64,000 nucleotides of DNA from Kitasatospora sp044457565. GTDB lineage: Bacteria; Actinomycetota; Actinomycetes; Streptomycetales; Streptomycetaceae. Below the pieces are notes generated by a model. That model saw only the letters and a list, made by a program, of their open reading frames with translations. It searched no databases and was not told where the DNA came from. The stretch is from the NCBI RefSeq assembly GCF_044457565.1, contig NZ_JBITGZ010000013.1, positions 136,057 to 200,056 of the forward strand, read 5' to 3'. Positions 25,369 through 35,600 of the stretch are shown in pieces. The position numbers were made by a program, and so were the translations under genes. The number at the start of each line of letters is the position of its first letter. The stretch's first letter is position 1.

Positions 25369-26460
25369 TCAGTACTTGTAGTCGGCGGAGACCGCCCGGT
25401 GGTCGCTGCCGTCGGAGCCGAGCACCCGGGAGTCGGTGGGCTTCAGGCCGCCCCGGCTCAGGATCTGGTCGATCCGGGCCATCGGGAAGGCGTCCGGCCA
25501 GCTGAAGCCGAAGCCGTCACCGGCGGCGCCCTGGGCGGACCGCATCTGCGAGGTGATCGGCGCGAGGCTGCGGTCGTTCATGGTGCCGTTGAGGTCGCCC
25601 AGCAGCAGCACCTTCTTCAGGCTCTCGGCCTGGATGGCATCGCCCAGCGCCTGGGCGCTCATGTCCCGCTGACCGGCCGTGAATCCGCTGTCGAACTTCA
25701 CCCGGACGGATGGCAGGTGCGCGACGAACACCGCCACCGGCCCCTGGGGAGTGGTCACCTGGGCGCGGAAGGCCCTGGTCCAGCCGATCCTGATGTCCAC
25801 CACCGAGACTCCGCTGATCGGGTACTTCGACCAGAGGCCGACCGTGCCCTCCACCGCGTGGTACGGGTAGGTCTCCGCCAGCCCGCTCTCGTAGGTGCGC
25901 AGGTGGCTGCCGGCCAGCTCCTGGAGCGCGACGATCTGCGCACCGGAGTCCTTCAGCAGCTTGACCGTGCCGGCCGGGTCGGTGTTGGCGGCGGCCACGT
26001 TGTGGGTGAGGACCGTCCAGTCCCCCTTGCCGCTGCTCTTGTCGGTCAGCAGGCCGCCGAACAGGTTGAGCCAGACCACGGCCGGCAGCGTGATCGCCAC
26101 CAGCGCCGTCGCGGAGCGCCGCCAGAGGGCCAGCGCCAGCAGCACCGGCACCGCCAGGCCGATCCACGGCAGGAAGGTCTCCAGCAGGCTGCCGAGGTTG
26201 CCGACGCCGTTGGGGACCTGGGAGTGGAGGGCCAGCAGCAGGGTGGTGAGCAGGGCCAGCGCGGCGATGACCGGACCACGGCGCCAGGTGTTGCGGCCCC
26301 TGCCGTCCACCCCCCAGCTCCAGCCCCGGCCGGGCCGGGAGGCGGCGCCGCCGAAGGACGGTACGGCGTCGCGGGACGGTACGCCGTCGGAGGGTGCTAC
26401 GCCGTCGGAGGGGGGTAGGCCGTCGCCGGTCGGTGCCGCTGCCCTGTCCGCCTGCGCCAT
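25369..26460 (-). CDS. membrane-anchored endonuclease/exonuclease/phosphatase family protein
   Basis: A 363-aa protein: a low-complexity N-terminus with PSDGV repeats (residues ~14-35), three transmembrane helices (~60-135), then an extracytoplasmic EEP hydrolase domain. Catalytic signatures are visible: THN at the first strand, LQEL with the metal-binding Glu, VAHLPS, LGDLNGTMND and the terminal SDHRAV. The family includes nucleases and phosphodiesterases; the membrane location outside the cell argues for a phosphodiesterase or secreted-nuclease-like role, but the substrate is unknown. The N-terminal repeat is probably recent slippage. Confidence 0.88.
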   Translation of the reverse strand: MAQADRAAAPTGDGLPPSDGVAPSDGVPSRDAVPSFGGAASRPGRGWSWGVDGRGRNTWRRGPVIAALALLTTLLLALHSQVPNGVGNLGSLLETFLPWIGLAVPVLLALALWRRSATALVAITLPAVVWLNLFGGLLTDKSSGKGDWTVLTHNVAAANTDPAGTVKLLKDSGAQIVALQELAGSHLRTYESGLAETYPYHAVEGTVGLWSKYPISGVSVVDIRIGWTRAFRAQVTTPQGPVAVFVAHLPSVRVKFDSGFTAGQRDMSAQALGDAIQAESLKKVLLLGDLNGTMNDRSLAPITSQMRSAQGAAGDGFGFSWPDAFPMARIDQILSRGGLKPTDSRVLGSDGSDHRAVSADYKY

Positions 26461-26616
26461 GTGGTGCCCTTCGTGCTGGGGTGTTGCCGGTCGGTGTCGG
26501 ACTGATGCCGTTTTTGTCGGATTCTCGGCTCAGCCTATGACGGCACAGACGCGGGCACGGCCGACCGGGGTTGCGGCACGGCGCGCTTTGGTGAGGCAGC
26601 CCACGTTTGCGGCTGG

Positions 26617-27516
26617 CTACGAGTGCGTGGGCGAAGGAGCCGGAGACGCCGGGGGTGCCGGCGAGGGCTGGGGTGCCGGCGAGGACGAGGGCGCCGGCGA
26701 GGACGACGAGGGTGCGCGGTCGGCCGCGAGGCCCTGGAGCAGCGCGTCCACCATCTGCTCGGCGAGCCGCGGGTCACTGAGGTCGGAGTCGTCCCAGAGC
26801 ACGGTGCGGCTCAGGATCGGGCCGAGCAGCAGGTCGTAGAGCAGGTCCTCGCCGAGGTCCGCGCGCAGGGCGCCCTCCTCGACACCGCGCCGTACGACTG
26901 CGCGCAGCAGCTCCCGGCGGGGCTTGATCACCCGCTCCTTGTAGGCCGCGTGCAGCTCGGGCCAGGCGTGGGTCTGGCCGAGCGCGGCCTTGAGCACCCA
27001 GCGCGAGCGCTTGGCGAGGCCGCGCTGACGCATGTACTCGACCATCGTCACCAGGTCCTCGCGGATGCTGCCGCCGGTGAGCTGGAACTCGGGGGCCTCC
27101 ATCCGGGCGACCACGTCGACCAGCAGGGCCTCCTTGTTGGGCCAGCGCCGGTAGATGGTGGCCTTGCCGACGCCGGCGGCCGTCGCGATGCCCTCGACGG
27201 AGAAGTCGGAGAGGCCCGCGCCGCTCTCCATCAGCTGCTCGACGGCGGCGAAGATCGCGTGTTCCGCGGCCTCACTGCGCGGCCGCCCCCGGCGCGGGGC
27301 CTGGCACGGCGGCGCCCCGCCGGGGCCGCGCCCGCCCTGGGCGCTGACGCCCTGTGCTCCGGCTGTCTGCACGGCGGCCGCCCCTGTGGTGGCCACCGGT
27401 GCGGGGACGGTGCGCCCGGTGTCGGCGGATGCGGCGGGTTCGGCCTCCGTGGGCACAGCGGGTACGGCGTCGGCCTGCGCGGCAGCGGGCACCGAGGCCG
27501 TGGTGTCCGTCTCCAT
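26617..27516 (-). CDS. TetR family transcriptional regulator
   Basis: A 299-aa regulator. The DNA-binding helix-turn-helix is at about residues 80-125 (FSVEGIATAAGVGKATIYRRW), unusually far in because of a ~75-residue Ala/Val/Thr-rich N-terminus; a later start is possible. The C-terminus is a Ser/Pro-rich repeat tail (SSPAP units). It lies directly downstream of the MFS pump gene on the same strand, separated by a terminator hairpin. It probably represses that pump through the palindromes at 29487-29555, and a drug is the likely ligand. This pairing is inferred from position. Confidence 0.88.
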   Translation of the reverse strand: METDTTASVPAAAQADAVPAVPTEAEPAASADTGRTVPAPVATTGAAAVQTAGAQGVSAQGGRGPGGAPPCQAPRRGRPRSEAAEHAIFAAVEQLMESGAGLSDFSVEGIATAAGVGKATIYRRWPNKEALLVDVVARMEAPEFQLTGGSIREDLVTMVEYMRQRGLAKRSRWVLKAALGQTHAWPELHAAYKERVIKPRRELLRAVVRRGVEEGALRADLGEDLLYDLLLGPILSRTVLWDDSDLSDPRLAEQMVDALLQGLAADRAPSSSSPAPSSSPAPQPSPAPPASPAPSPTHS

Positions 27517-27694
27517 CAGTCCTCAGTCCTCTTCTCAGCGGCCCCGCCGGCGCCGGCCGGCGGGAGCGAGCTCCCGGTTCCGCGTGCGCGGGCTGCGCAC
27601 GGCACCCCGGCATTCTCCCCCGGGCCGTTCGAGCGCCGGGCTCGCGGCGCGGGGATGTCGGCCGTGGGCACCGGCCGCGGCGCCCCACGGCAGC

Positions 27695-27731
27695 GGCCCT
27701 GCCGCCCCGGAGATTCCCGGAGGGCAGGGCC
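27695..27731. terminator. terminator between MFS pump and TetR genes
   Basis: GGCCCTGCC (27695-27703) pairs with GGCAGGGCC (27723-27731). It lies just after the pump gene, implying that tetR has its own promoter in 27517-27690. Confidence 0.65.
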
Positions 27732-27750
27732 CCATTCTCCACCCACCGGG

Positions 27751-29442
27751 TCAGGCCTCGGCAGCCTCGGGCTGCGGCGTACGGGCGGACGCGGCGCCCG
27801 CGGCGCCCGCCGGGGCCGGTACCGGCGCGCCCGGGAGCAGGGTCGGAGAGCCGGGAGCGGCCGTCGGCGCGGTGCCCGGGGCAGCGGCCGGAGCCGCGCC
27901 CTGAGCGGTCGGCTTGCCCGGCAGCAGGAACCAGGCCAGCAGGACACCCACCGCCGTCACCCCGGCGGACACGCCGGCCACCACGTGCATCGCGTGGATG
28001 AAGGACTCCTGGGCCGGTCCGACCAGCTCCGCCCCCTTGGGGCCGAGCTTGGCGGCGACGCCGAGGGTGGCCTCCAGGGACTCGCCGGCCTTGTCCCGCA
28101 GTCCGGCCGGGAGCTGGTCGAGCCGGTCGGAGACGCCGTCCCGGTAGACGGTGGAGAGCACCGCGCCGAGGACGGCCACCCCGAGCGAGCCGCCGACCTG
28201 GCGGAAGGTGTTGTTGAGCGCCGAGCCGGCCCCGGCCTTCTCCCGCGGCAGCGAGCCCATGATCGCGACGGTGACGGGCGGCATCACGTGCGCCATTCCG
28301 GCACCCATCAGGAACCCGAGGACCACCAGCACCCAGATCGGCGTGGTGACGCCGAGCAGCAGGTAGCCGAGGAAGGCGACGGCGATCAGCGCCATGCCGC
28401 CGGCGCAGGTCGCCCGTACGCCGAAGCGGTCGACCACCAGCCGGGCCCGGGGCGCGAAGAGCAGCTGGGCGACGGCCAGCGGGAGCATCAGGACCCCGGC
28501 CTGGAGGGCGCTGTAGCCGCGCACGCTCTGGGTGTAGAAGACGCCGAAGAAGGAGACGCCCATCAGCGCGAAGAACACCAGGCCGATGACGGTGACGGAG
28601 GCGCTGAACACCCGGTTGCGGAACCAGCCCACGTCCAGCGCGGGGTGGTCGGTGCGCTTCTCGTGCACGACGAAGGCGACCAGCGCGAGCACGCCGATCA
28701 GGACCGGCACCCAGGCGGCGGGCGCGGTGAGGTCGGCCAGCTCGCCGCCCTTGATGATGCCGTAGATCAGGGCGACCAGGCCGATCACCGAGAGCAGCAC
28801 GCCGAGCGGGTCCAGCCGGCCCGGCCGCGGGTCGCGGGAGTCCGGGACGAGCAGCGCCATGGCGACCAGTGCGACCAGCACGATCGGGACGTTGACCAGG
28901 AAGACCGAGCCCCACCAGAAGTGCTCGATCAGCGCGCCTCCGGTGATCGGGCCGATGGCGATCGCCAGGCCCACCGCGCCGGCCCAGATGCCGATCGCCT
29001 TGGGCTGCTCGGAGCGCTCGAAGACGTTCATGATGATGGCGAGCGTGGCGGGCATCACGAAGGCGCCGCCGAGGCCCATCACGGCGCGGTAGCCGATGAG
29101 TTCGCCGGGCGAGGTGGCGAGGGCCGAGAGCAGCGAGCCGAGGCCGAACACCAGCATGCCGGCGAGCAGCGACTTCTTGCGCCCGAAGCGGTCGCCGAGC
29201 AGCCCGGCCGTGAAGAGCAGGCCCGCGAAGACCAGGGTGTAGGAGTTGATCGACCACTCCAGGTCGCTCTGCGAGGCGCCGAGCCCGACCGGGGCGGGGG
29301 ACGCGATGGTCTTCATCGCGACGTTGAGGATCGAGTTGTCCAGGACCACGACCAGCAGGGCGAGCACCAGGGTGCCCAGGATCGCCCAGCGGCGTCGGTG
29401 GATCGCTTCGGATATCCGCGGTGGCGCGGGCGAGCTGCTCAT
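27751..29442 (-). CDS. DHA2-type MFS drug efflux transporter (14 TM)
   Basis: A 563-aa proton-coupled exporter of the EmrB/QacA type. It shows about 14 hydrophobic helices and the classic motifs LDNSILNVAM in TM1, GDRFGRKK after TM2 and GPITGGAL in TM5. The C-terminal ~50 residues are an Ala/Pro-rich cytoplasmic tail. I chose the ATG at 29442 (GGGAAG upstream). The divergent region toward panB contains two inverted repeats that fit TetR operators, and tetR is next downstream, so drug-inducible expression is likely. Confidence 0.93.
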   Translation of the reverse strand: MSSSPAPPRISEAIHRRRWAILGTLVLALLVVVLDNSILNVAMKTIASPAPVGLGASQSDLEWSINSYTLVFAGLLFTAGLLGDRFGRKKSLLAGMLVFGLGSLLSALATSPGELIGYRAVMGLGGAFVMPATLAIIMNVFERSEQPKAIGIWAGAVGLAIAIGPITGGALIEHFWWGSVFLVNVPIVLVALVAMALLVPDSRDPRPGRLDPLGVLLSVIGLVALIYGIIKGGELADLTAPAAWVPVLIGVLALVAFVVHEKRTDHPALDVGWFRNRVFSASVTVIGLVFFALMGVSFFGVFYTQSVRGYSALQAGVLMLPLAVAQLLFAPRARLVVDRFGVRATCAGGMALIAVAFLGYLLLGVTTPIWVLVVLGFLMGAGMAHVMPPVTVAIMGSLPREKAGAGSALNNTFRQVGGSLGVAVLGAVLSTVYRDGVSDRLDQLPAGLRDKAGESLEATLGVAAKLGPKGAELVGPAQESFIHAMHVVAGVSAGVTAVGVLLAWFLLPGKPTAQGAAPAAAPGTAPTAAPGSPTLLPGAPVPAPAGAAGAASARTPQPEAAEA

Positions 29443-29486
29443 GTGTGTCTTCCCGTCGGTGCGAAGTGCCGCTTGCGGGACCTTCC

Positions 29487-29502
29487 GAGACGACGGCGTC
29501 TC
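29487..29502. promoter_or_regulatory. inverted repeat, candidate TetR operator 1
   Basis: GAGACG-ACGG-CGTCTC, a perfect 6-bp inverted repeat, ends 45 bases upstream of the pump ATG. It shares the CGTCTCGTA half-site with operator 2. Confidence 0.55.
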
Positions 29503-29533
29503 GTAACCCCCTCCGACAGAGTAGCCCCAGTTT

Positions 29534-29556
29534 CGATACGAGACGGGCCCGTATCG
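29534..29556. promoter_or_regulatory. inverted repeat, candidate TetR operator 2
   Basis: CGATACG (29534-29540) and CGTATCG (29550-29556) flank AGACGGGCC. The TACGAGACGGGCCCGTA core resembles operators I recall for TetR regulators of DHA2 pumps in streptomycetes. Confidence 0.6.
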
Positions 29557-29704
29557 TAAAGATTGGGCAAAGGCACGCTGTGGCGTACGTCGCACACGGT
29601 CGGGTACGCGCCTCTTTGCGCCCGGGCCGGGGCGTGCAAGCATGGAGGAGATCCGGGGACGCCGCACGGCGCCACGAGACGACAACCCTTCAGGAGCCTG
29701 TTCG

Positions 29705-30574
29705 ATGAACGCTTCTTCGCCCTCGCCTGCCCAGAACCAGGCGTCGACCGCCACCCTCTACGGAGGCGTCACCAACCGCCGCGTCACCGTCCGCGACCTC
29801 GCCGCAGCCAAGCAGCGCGGCGAGAAGTGGTCGATGCTCACCGCGTACGACGCCCTCACCGGGGGCGTCTTCGACGAGGCCGGCATCCCCGTCCTGCTGG
29901 TCGGCGACTCGGCGGGCAACTGCCACCTCGGCTACGAGACCACCGTGCCGGTGACCATGGATCAGATGGTGATGCTCTCCGCCGCCGTCGTCCGCGGCAC
30001 CAAGCGAGCGATGATCATCGGCGACATGCCGTTCGGCTCCTACCAGGAGTCCCCCGCGCAGGCCATGCACAACGCCGCCCGCCTGATGAAGGAGGCCGGC
30101 GTCGGCGCCGTCAAGCTGGAGGGCGGCGAGCGCAGCGCCCGCTCGATCGAGCTGCTGGTCGAGGCCGGCATCCCGGTGATGGCCCACATCGGCCTGACCC
30201 CGCAGTCCGTCCACGCCTTCGGCGGCTACCCCGTCCAGGGCCGCGGCGACGAGGCCGCGCACCAGCTGCTGCGCGACGCCAAGGCCGTCCAGCAGGCCGG
30301 CGCGTTCGCCGTCGTGCTGGAGGCCGTACCGGCCGAGCTGGCCGCCCAGGTCACCGGGCAGCTGGCCATCCCCACCGTCGGCATCGGCGCCGGGGCCGAC
30401 TGCGACGCCCAGGTGCTGGTCTGGACGGACATGGCCGGCATGACGGCGGGCCGGGTGCCCAAGTTCGTCAAGCAGTACGCCAACCTTCGGGCCGTCCTCG
30501 GCGACGCCGCCCGCGAGTTCGCCGCCGACGTCTCCGGCGGCGCCTTCCCGGCGCCGGAGCACACCTTCAAGTGA
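29705..30574 (+). CDS. panB: 3-methyl-2-oxobutanoate hydroxymethyltransferase
   Basis: A 289-aa enzyme that makes ketopantoate from alpha-ketoisovalerate and methylene-tetrahydrofolate, the first step of pantothenate/CoA synthesis. The ATG at 29705 has AGGAG nine bases upstream. Family signatures include LTAYDALTGG, VGDSAGNCHLGY with the metal-binding Asp, GDMPFGSY, KLEGG, MAHIGLTPQS and VLEAVPAEL with the catalytic Glu. Length is normal plus ~20 residues of disordered N-terminus. No panC or panD is adjacent. Confidence 0.96.
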   Translation: MNASSPSPAQNQASTATLYGGVTNRRVTVRDLAAAKQRGEKWSMLTAYDALTGGVFDEAGIPVLLVGDSAGNCHLGYETTVPVTMDQMVMLSAAVVRGTKRAMIIGDMPFGSYQESPAQAMHNAARLMKEAGVGAVKLEGGERSARSIELLVEAGIPVMAHIGLTPQSVHAFGGYPVQGRGDEAAHQLLRDAKAVQQAGAFAVVLEAVPAELAAQVTGQLAIPTVGIGAGADCDAQVLVWTDMAGMTAGRVPKFVKQYANLRAVLGDAAREFAADVSGGAFPAPEHTFK

Positions 30575-30645
30575 GCCGCACCCGAGGCCGCCGGGCCGGC
30601 CGGCCCGGCGAGTGAACCGGTCGGCCGACCACGGCCGACGCCCCG

Positions 30646-30694
30646 CTGACAGCCCGCTGACAGTGCCGACAGGGCGCTGACAGCGGTCTGACAG
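30646..30694 (+). promoter_or_regulatory. CTGACAG direct-repeat array upstream of ABC operon
   Basis: Perfect CTGACAG copies at 30646, 30657, 30677 and 30688 and one CCGACAG at 30666. Steps are 11, 9, 11 and 11 bases. Heptamer repeats at 11-bp spacing are the known binding layout of SARP and OmpR-type winged-helix regulators, and a SARP-type regulator is encoded next to this operon. The array ends 22 bases before the ATG. Confidence 0.65.
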
Positions 30695-30716
30695 CCGGGC
30701 CGGACAGCCTGGTGGC

Positions 30717-31754
30717 ATGACACGAATCGCCACCGCCCCGAACGAGCAGGGGACCAGCGGCAACGCGGTCGAGGTGCACGGGATCGTCAAGCACTACGGC
30801 GAGACCAAGGCCCTCGACGGCGTCGACCTGACCGTCAGGCAGGGCACCGTCCTCGGCGTCCTGGGCCCCAACGGCGCCGGCAAGACGACGCTGGTGCGTA
30901 TCCTCTCCACCCTGATCAAGCCCGACGCCGGGACCGCGTTCGTCGGCGGCTACGACGTCCTGCGCCAGCCCAAGCAGCTGCGCCGCACCATCGGTCTGAC
31001 CGGGCAGTACGCCTCCGTCGACGAGATGCTCTCCGGCTACGAGAACCTCTACCTGATCGGCCGGCTGCTCGACCTCTCCCGCCAGGAGGCCAGATCCCGC
31101 GCCACCGAGCTGCTGGAGCGCTTCTCGCTCACCGAGGCCGCCAAGCGGATCGCCAAGACGTACTCCGGCGGTATGCGCCGGCGGCTCGACCTCGCGGCCA
31201 GCATGATCGGCCGCCCCCGGGTCCTCTACCTGGACGAGCCCACCACCGGCCTGGACCCGCGCACCCGCAACGAGGTCTGGGACGAGGTCCAGCGCATGGT
31301 CGCCGAGGGCGCGACCGTCCTGCTCACCACCCAGTACATGGAGGAGGCCGAGCAGCTGGCGCACGAGCTCACCGTGATAGACCGGGGCAAGGTGATCGCC
31401 TCCGGCGGTGTCGCCGAACTCAAGGCCCAGGTCGGCGGCCAGACCCTCCAGGTGCGCCCGGCCCACCCGGCCGACCTGCCCGAGATGGCCCGCTGCCTGC
31501 GTGAGCACGGCATCCCCGTCGCCACCTTCTCCACCGACACCGGGCTGCTCTCCGTCCCCCTCACCGGGGAGGAGCAGCTCACCGCCGTGGTCGGGGTGCT
31601 CGGCACCCGCGGCTTCGCGATCGCCGGGATCGACACCCTGGTGCCCAGCCTGGACGAGGTCTTCCTGGCCATCACCGGCAAGCCCGCCGCACCGGCCGAC
31701 GCGCCGGGCGCCGACGCCACCCCCGCGACCCTTGCGAAGGAGCCCGTCGCATGA
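30717..31754 (+). CDS. DrrA-type ABC transporter ATP-binding protein
   Basis: A 345-aa ATPase of an export system related to daunorubicin resistance transporters. Walker A GPNGAGKT is at ~50-57, the ABC signature SGGM at S150, and Walker B LYLDEPTTGLD near 170; the Q-loop reads GLTGQYASV, typical of DrrA. The C-terminal ~100 residues are the accessory domain of this subfamily. The ribosome site before the ATG is weak, so a leaderless message is possible. It overlaps the permease gene by the ATGA junction at 31751. Confidence 0.94.
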   Translation: MTRIATAPNEQGTSGNAVEVHGIVKHYGETKALDGVDLTVRQGTVLGVLGPNGAGKTTLVRILSTLIKPDAGTAFVGGYDVLRQPKQLRRTIGLTGQYASVDEMLSGYENLYLIGRLLDLSRQEARSRATELLERFSLTEAAKRIAKTYSGGMRRRLDLAASMIGRPRVLYLDEPTTGLDPRTRNEVWDEVQRMVAEGATVLLTTQYMEEAEQLAHELTVIDRGKVIASGGVAELKAQVGGQTLQVRPAHPADLPEMARCLREHGIPVATFSTDTGLLSVPLTGEEQLTAVVGVLGTRGFAIAGIDTLVPSLDEVFLAITGKPAAPADAPGADATPATLAKEPVA

Positions 31755-32575
31755 GCGCCGCGACCCTCACCCCGGCCCTGCCCAAGTCCTCGACCGCCGA
31801 CGACCCGAGGATCGGCCTGCGCTCCACCCTGCGCCACGTCGGCGCGCTGACCCGCCGCAACCTGCTGCGGATCAAGGCGGACCCCGAGTCGATGATCGAC
31901 GCACTGCTGGTGCCGATCATCTTCACGCTGCTCTTCGTCTACGTCTTCGGCGGCGCCGTCTCCGGCAACCAGCACGACTACATCCAGTACATGATCCCCG
32001 GCCTGCTGGGCACCACCGGGCTGAACCTGGCGATGGCCGTCGGCACCGGCCTCAACTCGGACTTCCAGACCGGCGTGATGGACCGCTTCCGTACGCTGCC
32101 GATCGGCCGCGCCGCCGTCCTGCTCTCCAAGATGGCGGCGGAGACCCTGCGCTGCCTGGTCTCGTTCACCATCCTGATCGGCTTCGCGATGCTGCTCGGC
32201 CTGGAGATCAGGACCGGCGTCCTCCACCTGCTCGCCGCGGTCGGTCTGTCGCTGACCTTCGGCATGTCGATCGTCTGGGTCTCGATGCTGCTCGGCATGG
32301 CCATGCGCAGCGCGCAGGCCGTCCAGGGGGTCACCATGCTCGCGGTCATGCCGCTGCAGTTCGGCAGCTCGATCTTCGCGCCGACCAGCACCATGCCGGG
32401 CTGGCTGCAGTCCTTCACCAAGTACAACCCGCTCTCCGCGCTGGCGGACGCCTGCCGCAACCTGATCAACGGCGGGCCGCTGACGCACGCGGTGCTGGTG
32501 GTGCTGATCTGGTCGGCGGCGATCACCGCCGTGACCGCGCCGCTGGCGGTGGCCCGGTTCCGCAAGCGGACCTGA
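31751..32575 (+). CDS. DrrB-type ABC transporter permease
   Basis: A 274-aa membrane partner with about six helices and an ABC-2 domain. The amphipathic N-terminus is followed by TRRNLLRIKADPESM, the usual DrrB interface segment, and by QYMIPGLLGTTGLNLAMAVG. Start and upstream stop overlap by four bases, so the two subunits are translationally coupled. The cargo is unknown. The convergent SARP gene and the repeat array upstream suggest regulated export of an antibiotic-like or stress-related compound. Confidence 0.93.
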   Translation: MSAATLTPALPKSSTADDPRIGLRSTLRHVGALTRRNLLRIKADPESMIDALLVPIIFTLLFVYVFGGAVSGNQHDYIQYMIPGLLGTTGLNLAMAVGTGLNSDFQTGVMDRFRTLPIGRAAVLLSKMAAETLRCLVSFTILIGFAMLLGLEIRTGVLHLLAAVGLSLTFGMSIVWVSMLLGMAMRSAQAVQGVTMLAVMPLQFGSSIFAPTSTMPGWLQSFTKYNPLSALADACRNLINGGPLTHAVLVVLIWSAAITAVTAPLAVARFRKRT

Positions 32576-32606
32576 CCGCGGCCCGGCGCCGGACGCCACC
32601 GCCCGC

Positions 32607-32651
32607 ACGCCGCCACGGCCGACCGCAGAGCGCGGCCGGCCGTGGCGGCGT
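32607..32651. terminator. bidirectional terminator between ABC operon and SARP gene
   Basis: ACGCCGCCACGGCC (32607-32620) pairs with GGCCGTGGCGGCGT (32638-32651), a 14-bp perfect stem. Its right arm ends on the first base of the SARP stop codon. Confidence 0.7.
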
Positions 32652-35600
32652 CAGCGCGCGAGCCAGTGCGCGATAGCGTCCAGCGCGGTGGATGCCTCCC
32701 GCAGCGAGAAGCCACCGCCCTCGGCGTACGCGGCCTCGTAGGCCTCGTCACCCAGCATCCGGCGCAGGCTCCGCTCGGCGCGCTCCTGCTCGGAGCGGTC
32801 CAGGAAGCCGCCCTTGGGCCCGTTCAGCCCGGCGTACGCGCCCATCAGCGAGGCTGCCTCCAGGGCGGGTTCGCGGGTGCCGTCCCGCTCGGCGAAGACC
32901 CTGAGCACGCCCACCGCGGGCGGTACCAGCATCACCGTCATCTGCTCGACGAAGCCGCCGCTGATCCGGTCCCGGACCACGGCCAGCATCCGCAGCCCCT
33001 CCCGGAGCATCTCAAGACCGCGCTCGGGGTCGCCGGCCCGGGCCACCACCCAGGCCCGGGTGCAGCAGAGCATGCCCGTGACCAGGCCGACCGGGCCCGG
33101 ACCGAGGTTGCTCGCCGCCAGCAGGTCCAGCTCCACCAGCGCCCCCGGGAAGTCCTCGCGGTGTGTCCGGACGGCGCACAGCAGCAGGTGCCCCAGCAGC
33201 CGGGCGCCGTTGGCCGCATGGCTCGGGCCGGGCTCCAGGTCCGCCAGGGCGGACCGGATGGCGTGCTCCCCCTCGTCGAGGTCGCGGGCGAGCAGCGCGT
33301 TGCCGAGCTGCACCCTCAGCATCGGCACCTCGTGCGGCGCCCCCAGCTCCTCGGCCAGCTCGATCGCCTGACGGTAGGCCTCGGCGGCCTGGTCGGACGA
33401 TCCCCCGTTCGCCAGGGCCTCGCCGCGGGCCGCCAGCGCCTGGGACATGCCCCAGCGGTCGCCGACCCGGACGAACAGCTCCAGTGACTCCTCGCCGTCC
33501 CGGATGCTCTGCTCCGCGCCGCCCGGCCAGTCGTTCATCATCTTGGCGCGGATCTGCAGGATGAACGCCAGGTCGGCGTCCGTGCCGTGGACCCGGCAGC
33601 CCGCCACCGCGTCGTCCAGCAGCTCCCGCATCCCCTCCAGCTTGCCGACCAGGAACGCCCCGAACACCCGCATCAGCCCGGGGAACCGGTACGCCTGTGG
33701 CAGGTCCGGGGTGTAGGTGTCCAGGATGCGCCGCGACAGTGCCGCGGCCCGGCGGTCGCCCAGCACGTCCAGGTTGCCCTCGAACTGGCAGGTCAGACTG
33801 AAGATCGCCAGCTGTCTGCGGGCCTCGGCCAGCACTCCGTCCGGCAGCGGCAACTCGTGCTCCAGCACGGGCCACTCCAGCGGCTGCGGCGCCGGGCCGT
33901 CCTCGGCGAACGGCTCGGGGCCCAGCGCCGCCACCGCCTCGTACCAGCCGGCGGCCTCGGCGCCGTAGCCGCGCAGGGCCCAGAACCAGCTCATCCCGAG
34001 GACCAGGACCAGCGCCTCCTGCTCCTCGCCCCGGTCGACGGCCCGACGCAGCGCGGCGCGGATGTTGTCCTGCTCACGCTCCAGTACGGCCAGCCAGTGC
34101 AGTTGCTTCGGGCCGTGCAGGTCCAGCTCGGCGGCGCGGACCAGCTCCCTGAAGTGCCGCAGGTGACGCAGCTGCACGTCGTCCCCGACGGCCTGGGCCA
34201 GCCGCTCGGCGGCGTACTCGTGGATCGTCTCCAGCATCCAGTAGCGCGGCGGACCCTCGCCGCCCAGGCCCGCCACCAGCAGGGACTTGTCGACCAGCGA
34301 GAGGAGCAGGTCGGCGACGTCGGCGCGGGGCACGTCGGCCCCGTCCGAGCAGACCGCCTCGGCGTTCTCCAGCGTCCAGCCGCCGGAGAAGGCCGAGAGC
34401 CGCCGCAGCACCGCTCGTTCGCGCTTGCCGAGCAGGTCCCAGCTCCAGTCGACGACGGCGCGCAGGGTCTGCTGGCGGGGCAGCACGGTACGGCTGCCGG
34501 CGGTGAGCAGGGCGAACCGGCCGTCGAGCCGGTTCGCGATCTGACGTGGCGTCATGACCCTGAGCCGGGCCGCCGCGAGCTCGATGGCGAGCGGCAAGCC
34601 GTCCAGCCGGCGGCAGATCTCGGCAACGGCCTCCGGGTCGGCGTCCGGCTCGAAGCCGGGCCGGGCCGCGGCGCCCCGCTCCGCCAGTAGCCGCAGGGCG
34701 ACCGGGTCGGGCAGCGGCTCGACCGGCAGGACGCTCTCACCGGGCACCCCGAGCGGCTCGCGGCTGGTCGCCAGTACGGTCAACTCGGGGCACTCGGCGA
34801 GTAGTTGGTCGACCAACTCGGCGGCGGCCTGGATCAGGTGCTCGCAGTTGTCCAGGACGATCAGCATCCGGCGGCGCCCGCAGTGCTCGATGATCCGACG
34901 CACCGGGTCGCCGCTGCGGCCCTCGATCACCTCGGCGACCATGCCGCCGGTGTGCAGGGCCGTGGCGCGCAGGCCCAGCGCGGAGAGCACCGCGCCGGCG
35001 ACGTCCTCCGGGCTCTCCAGCGGGGCGAGTTCGGCCAGCCAGACGCCGTCCGGCCACTGCCCGCCCTCCTGTTCGGCGCGGCCCGCCTCGACCGAGAGTC
35101 TGGTCTTGCCGGAGCCGCCGGGGCCGGTCAGGGTGGTCAACCGCCCGGTGGTCAGCGCCGTACGCAGGGCGGCCAGGTCGCTCTCGCGGCCGACGAAGCT
35201 GGTGAGGCGCGCGCGCAGGTTGCCCGCGGGCCGGGCGGGCGGCGCGCCGGGGGTCGTCGGGGTGGCGGGGGCGGGCGGCGCGGCGAGGGGTGTCGGGGTG
35301 GCGGGGGCGGGCGGCGCGGCGGGAGCAGCAGGGGCGGCCCGGCGGGGTTCCGGCGGCCTGCCCGCCTGGACCTGCGGCGCGGAGTCGGCCGGCGGCTGGA
35401 GCAACTCGTGGTACAGGTCCAGCAGTTGCCGGCCCGGATCGGTGCCCAGCTCCTTTGCCAGCGCCCGCCGGGCGAGGTCGTACTGGCGCAGCGCGTCCGC
35501 CGTCCGCCCGCTCTCGTACAGCGCGCGGATCTGCAGGTAGCGCAGCTGCTCGTCCAGCGGATACTGCTCACAGAGCTCGGCGAGTTCGGCGGTGAGCTCC

